Positions 60,240-64,000 of a stretch of 64,000 nucleotides of DNA are shown here, one piece after another (positions within the stretch are counted from its first letter, which is position 1; each line of letters opens with the position of its first letter). A program made the translations under genes and the position numbers. This stretch comes from Leptodontidium sp. MPI-SDFR-AT-0119 (lineage: Eukaryota > Ascomycota > Leotiomycetes > Helotiales > Leptodontidiaceae). The stretch lies in assembly GCA_020726505.1 (NCBI GenBank), contig JAHLEZ010000012.1, forward strand, positions 1,364,001 through 1,428,000. Reading direction: 5' to 3'. The notes under the pieces are model-generated. The model saw only the letters and a program-made list of their open reading frames with translations, made no database searches and was not told where the DNA came from.

Positions 60240-60774
60240 ATGTCGTTCGTTAGTTCCGAATCATTTTTACCTTCCGTAAGTACCCAGAGTTCTCTGAATA
60301 TTCAATAAAACTGACGTGTTAATAGCCAATACTCCTTCTACAATCGCCACAACAGCCTCGACCTCGACCTCGACGGCGTTGATGACACCAATCCTCTCTC
60401 GTCTCTCATCCCTCTCGAGCTGTAGGCAGGCCATGGAGACCGAGTTCCCCCCTCAAAGTACTATCCTTTCCAGGAGACAAAAACACAACAGATGCTGACA
60501 GTTGTAGATCTCAAGCAGTCGTTAACTTCTTTCGTCGATGAAGCCGGTCAAGGAGGGGTGGAACTCGGGATTCAGGGCCTGCTAGTCAGCGGAGGGATGA
60601 CAGGTATAATATCATAAGCATAACAAGCCCGCGACTCGCCGTTTTGAAGAGAACTGACTTGGTATAGGATGGGAGAGGATCAAGGACATCGTCGATGTCG
60701 GGGCTAAAGTTGTGGCGATGGTGGTGGGAGTGTTGACAGCGATCAAGTTAGCGTTTGGTGGCTTTCATTCTTAG
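60240..60774 (+). CDS. possible small three-exon protein (106 aa), unrecognised
   Basis: Exons 60240-60275, 60426-60603 and 60668-60774 join in frame through a 150-nt and a 64-nt GT-AG intron. The 5' exon gives MSFVSSESFLPS before a canonical GTAAGT. The middle exon includes LKQSLTSFVDEAGQGGVELG. The last exon ends in a glycine-rich hydrophobic helix (VGAKVVAMVVGVLTAIKLA), which could be a membrane or amphipathic segment. No family is recognised. The first join is the weakest point: intron 1 is longer than most here and skips an earlier acceptor at 60324. Confidence 0.35.
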
Positions 60775-60880
60775 CGAAAAATATAAATTCATCAGCGTCT
60801 ACCTTCTTCACTCTTTCCCAACCCACCCTTTTCTTTTCCCAACTGCCACTCCTCATTTTCCTCCCTCCTCCTCGGGGGCC

Positions 60881-61059
60881 ATGCAAGATACAGTCACTGG
60901 AAGGGTCCATTTCTTTAACATCGACCCCGGTACCTCGTCAGGAAGTAAGTTGACCGTTTTTCTGAGTGCTTTATTTGAATCACAGGACAGTACATCAACA
61001 AGTATCCGAGGCAGTTTAGTAGCACAGGGAGCTTTCTCAGAAGATCTTTGTTCAACTAA
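60881..61059 (+). CDS. possible 45-aa peptide gene, unrecognised
   Basis: A CT-rich leader (60800-60870) precedes ATG 60881. A 41-nt GT-AG intron (60945-60985) joins the two short exons in frame to a TAA at 61059. The product begins MQDTVTGRVHFFNIDPGTSS and ends in a basic tail. 41 nt would be the shortest intron of the window. The leader and clean join are suggestive only. Confidence 0.22.
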
Positions 61060-61216
61060 TAATTCAATGCTGTGTTTTTCATCGAATAGGTGATTAATCA
61101 TCCATGAATCATAAGAAGGGGTAACAGACTCAATTTGTATTAATAATTTGTCGAGAAAAACCCCAATGACTGAATTATGTACAATTGTTTTTTTCTTCTC
61201 CACCTCCCGCACCTAT

Positions 61217-62417
61217 TCAATACCCAAACTCAACCTTCCATATCGAAATAACATTCTGCATCGTCCCACTCGAAACATACAACACCCTATGATCCTCGCT
61301 CATCTCAGGATGAACATTAATGCCATATCCCGGCGTATTATCCAACAACCTATACTCTGTCGTCCACGGTCCATACGGCGTTTCGCTCATGTAGAAATTC
61401 GTCGCATGTCCAAACATACATGTGAACAACATATACCTCTTCAAGTACTTGTTATACATGATACTCCCCTGGCCGTTACTGTGGATCTTATTCTGCCCCT
61501 TTCCGATAGTCTGAATACCATAGCCAATGTCGTTGCGTTTAGGAATGCCGCGAACCCAACGTCCGTCTCCGCGAAGGAACTCGTACCTCGTCGCATCAAA
61601 GGCATCAGCAACCTTCGCTCGGCCGACGACGATTCCTGTCAAACCACCATTCGAATAAGTATAAATATACCCCTCGGCATTAATAATAGTCATCAACCCA
61701 ACCTGCACCTCATCCGGCCCCGTAACCAACGGCCCAACCCTCTCCGCAACAGGCGCGTGCCTCCCCAACGTAACCTTGATAATCCCCAATCCCCTATCAA
61801 CCTCCTTCCCCGTCGTATTCCTCCAGATCTCCCACACGAAGCCCACACCCACGCCATGTTCCACCTCGGCGATATTCGACGTGTCCATGCCCCAATGCGT
61901 CGTATCCCCACACGGCTTCGGGTCACTCTCATGCGGCTTCGCGAAATCGCAATGCGCGACATTCGAGCAATCTTTCGTATCGACCTCGAGGATGTTATCA
62001 GGATTAGCGTACCATGCCGCGCCCATACAGAACCCGTTCTTCATCGGTCCATCGAGTGATACCACGTCTCCGAAATTCCAGAACGTCGTCCCTGCCAGTG
62101 TGGATGTTCGGCCTTTGTCCCAGCCGAGACGCTTGATGGAGCTGGAATAGATAGGACCTAGTTTCGTGATCTTCCATTTCTTGTTCTCGTCTGCTGTGAA
62201 AGTTTTGGGGTCTGGGAGGGTAGCGGTTTCGTGGGGATTGAGTGTTGATGATAAGTTGGGTTTGGTTGAGAAGGGGATTTGAGGTGGTGCGTCATTGCTG
62301 GATCCGGAGGAGTAGCTTTGAATCTTTTGATCTGAGACGTGTTAATCAATTTGGACTGTGTATTGTAATTGAATATGGGGAGGGATATGTACTCAGCTTG
62401 TCTAGAAACTTGGCCAT
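61217..62417 (-). CDS. DUF4185 domain protein, glycoside-hydrolase-like propeller
   Basis: This is a predicted 379-aa protein. A 25-nt first exon (62393-62417, MAKFLDKL) is joined through a 61-nt intron to 61217-62331; the join keeps frame and extends the frame well upstream of its first internal ATG. The body matches the DUF4185 family, predicted beta-propeller proteins related to glycoside hydrolases. Typical segments are IKRLGWDKGRTSTLAG, TTFWNFGDVVSLDGPMKNGF, EFLRGDGRWVRG, SIMYNKYLKRYMLFTC, TPYGPWTTEYRLL and INVHPEMSEDHRVLYVS. No signal peptide is seen, so it is intracellular or uses another route. A GTACAGTAC motif lies at 62456-62464, about 40 bp upstream of the start. Activity and substrate are unknown. 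Confidence 0.82.
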
Positions 62418-63129
62418 TTTTTGATATCGAATGTTGTTCTTGGTGAGAACTGCAGGTACAGTACAACTTAGAAGAGGGATGTAGAGGGGTAAATATCCGC
62501 GGGGTGCTGCCCCACTTTTCGGTAGTCTGCACGCCAAACTTTTGGCATATGATAATGATGTAATTAGTGCTGTGGATAGCTGAATTGGTAGCATGCAGAA
62601 GGAAATCTTTGTGATGAACATAAAGTTGATTTCTGGTCATCATTTAGCCTTTGCAGAGTATTTGGAGCTTGTTGTTTTTGGTTGTTGCACGCGCTAAACA
62701 AACGAAGTAAAAAAGGGGTCGTTATCGTTTTAATGCTAGAGGTTCAATCCTGGCACTTCGGTAAGGTGAATTGCAACACTTTTAGAAAATAGTGTTCGAG
62801 AGAATCAGAGTCAACAAAGACCGAATGAAACAAATAGGAGCAATGGAAATTGGTGGCCCATCCCCGTCATACCAGATCCAGTTGGGAAAGAACCTAGTTT
62901 CGAAAGTCAAAAACAAAAGACCTGGAGAATTGAAAATGCATATGATGTAGCGGAATCAAGTAGCTTTCTTCCTCAGGGACTGCAACCGCTTCATTGTCCT
63001 TCCTGTTCTTGGAACTCCCACATTCATTCCATGTCGGTCTGGTCTCATTCGATTGGATTTCGCCAGGTAGTTCTCCTCAAGCCATCCTGTCATTTAGCAC
63101 CACCAGTCTCAAATCTTCACCAGCTCTCC
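62418..63129. other. non-coding interval
   Basis: These 712 bp hold the DUF4185 gene promoter and the GNAT gene 3' UTR. GTACAGTAC occurs at 62456-62464. The T-loop-like GGTTCAATCC at 62741 is not part of a tRNA. Confidence 0.5.
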
Positions 63130-63939
63130 TCAGACCAATTTCTTGCCCGGCCTCGCCATAGGCAAACTCGCCGTCCCTGGATCTTTCTCCGGCATCTCAA
63201 CAAACCCATACTTCTTATACAGCGGCACCGCACCAGCCGCACCATCAAGATAACACTCCCATCCCAACTCATCAGCAGCATCGACGCCCCAGTCAAGAAG
63301 TTTCGAAGCGAGACCTCTCTTCCGGAATTCTGGGAGCGTTGAAATAGATTCTAGGACTGGGGATTGTCAGTACACAATAACTTAAAGGCTTTATCTCGTT
63401 ACATCAGGCTCTGATTTTTTTTCTTCATTCCCCTTTTTTTTCCTCCCTTTTTCCCCCTTAGAGGGGATTGAGAAAGGAATGAAATAAGTTAACTCACAAA
63501 AATGCGGTCTCTCGCCCATAGCACTCTTATGCTGCCGTCCCATTGCATCAAAGAACCCAGGTCCTAGCATCTCAACCGTGACGCCCTCCGGCGGATTCGG
63601 GTTCCATCTCTTATCCCAAGGTGGGAATTCACCACCAGGATGCTTCACCCACGTAGCGAACGCAACAACCTTTCCCTTTTCCTTTCTCCCATTTCCAACT
63701 CCATTTACATCGGCTGCCGCTAACGCCGATTCGGATTCGTCCGTAACGACAACAGACGAGATCCCCAACTCGGGACGATTGATGGAAGCCGTGATGGAAT
63801 CAGCGAGCCATCGTCTCCCACTCTCGGTAGGAGGGAAAATCTCTTGTGCGCGTGCGCTATTGAATGAAGAGAAGAATACGGCTACGGCGCCTGGGACGTC
63901 GCTGACTGTTGCGGGGGAGACTTTGAACGTTGAGGCCAT
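63130..63939 (-). CDS. GNAT family N-acetyltransferase
   Basis: This is a predicted 222-aa acetyl-CoA-dependent N-acetyltransferase. Exons are 63498-63939 and 63130-63356 with a 141-nt intron, and the join keeps frame. The N-terminal half carries the fungal GNAT block FKVSPATVSDVPGAVAVFF with FATWVKHPGG as strand 4. After the intron comes the acetyl-CoA loop region LPEFRKRGLASKLLDWGVD (R/Q-x-x-G-x-G/A), then CYLDGAAGAVPLYKKYGFVE, the usual C-terminal GNAT strand/helix. Length is normal for single-domain fungal GNATs. The intron region 63400-63470 is A/T-run rich. Substrate is unknown: small amines, amino acids or drugs are all possible. Confidence 0.9.
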
Positions 63940-64000
63940 TGTAAGGGCGGGGGTGGTCGAGAGAGAGAAATTAAGGGAATGTGATGTGATGACTTGTAGG

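Noticed and set aside
61148..62059. 303-codon plus-strand frame
   Set aside because: It is antisense to the DUF4185 gene, whose minus-strand reading has clear family motifs.
62741..62750. tRNA-like T-loop GGTTCAATCC
   Set aside because: Flanking bases do not form a T-stem or acceptor stem, and no D- or anticodon arm precedes it.

Overview
This window is nuclear DNA of a filamentous ascomycete (Pezizomycotina; a Leotiomycete-like fungus is my guess, not proven). The genes carry short GT-AG introns, mostly 45-60 nt, sit on both strands, and have pyrimidine-rich leaders. Recognisable products include the sulfur controller SconB/Met30, a Far1/Ste5-type pheromone scaffold, an ABCA transporter and an ankyrin-CorA protein. 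I saw no tRNA, rRNA, CRISPR array or intact transposon. Splice joins were built by hand from reading frame, GT-AG sites and family resemblance; none is backed by transcripts.

Layout. 1-1317 (-) is the N-terminal part of a CLC chloride channel that runs off the left edge. It diverges from a neurochondrin-family gene (1542-3593, +), which converges on a glutathione S-transferase (3676-4335, -). About 2.1 kb of non-coding DNA then precedes a six-exon ABCA transporter (6439-11737, +). At 12.6-13.3 kb lies a broken small secreted-protein gene, and at 14.6-16.4 kb a membrane-anchored, glycosyltransferase-like gene (-).

From 16.4 to 30.0 kb there is a 13.6 kb stretch with no credible gene. It is rich in microsatellites, G-runs and a GTAC(A/T)GTAC motif, and its strand composition switches near 28.5 kb. 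It lies directly upstream of the Far1/Ste5-like RING-PH-VWA scaffold (30018-33827, +).

36-44 kb is an oxidative-metabolism block: a FAD monooxygenase fused to a polytopic membrane domain (36250-39116, +, with a one-base frameshift), a plant-type alpha-dioxygenase (40590-42792, +) and a PhyH-type dioxygenase (43166-44113, -). The last two families both act at carbon 2 of fatty acyl chains, so they may share an alpha-oxidation route or a secondary-metabolite pathway. Upstream of the PhyH gene is a helically phased CTCAGG array.

44.5-50.6 kb (-) is a 12-exon ankyrin-repeat/CorA-like membrane protein with a 15-nt microexon and an in-frame stop at codon 37. 53.8-56.1 kb (-) is sconB. 58.7-61.1 kb holds several orphan or decaying short genes. 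The right end has a DUF4185 protein (61217-62417, -) and a GNAT acetyltransferase (63130-63939, -).
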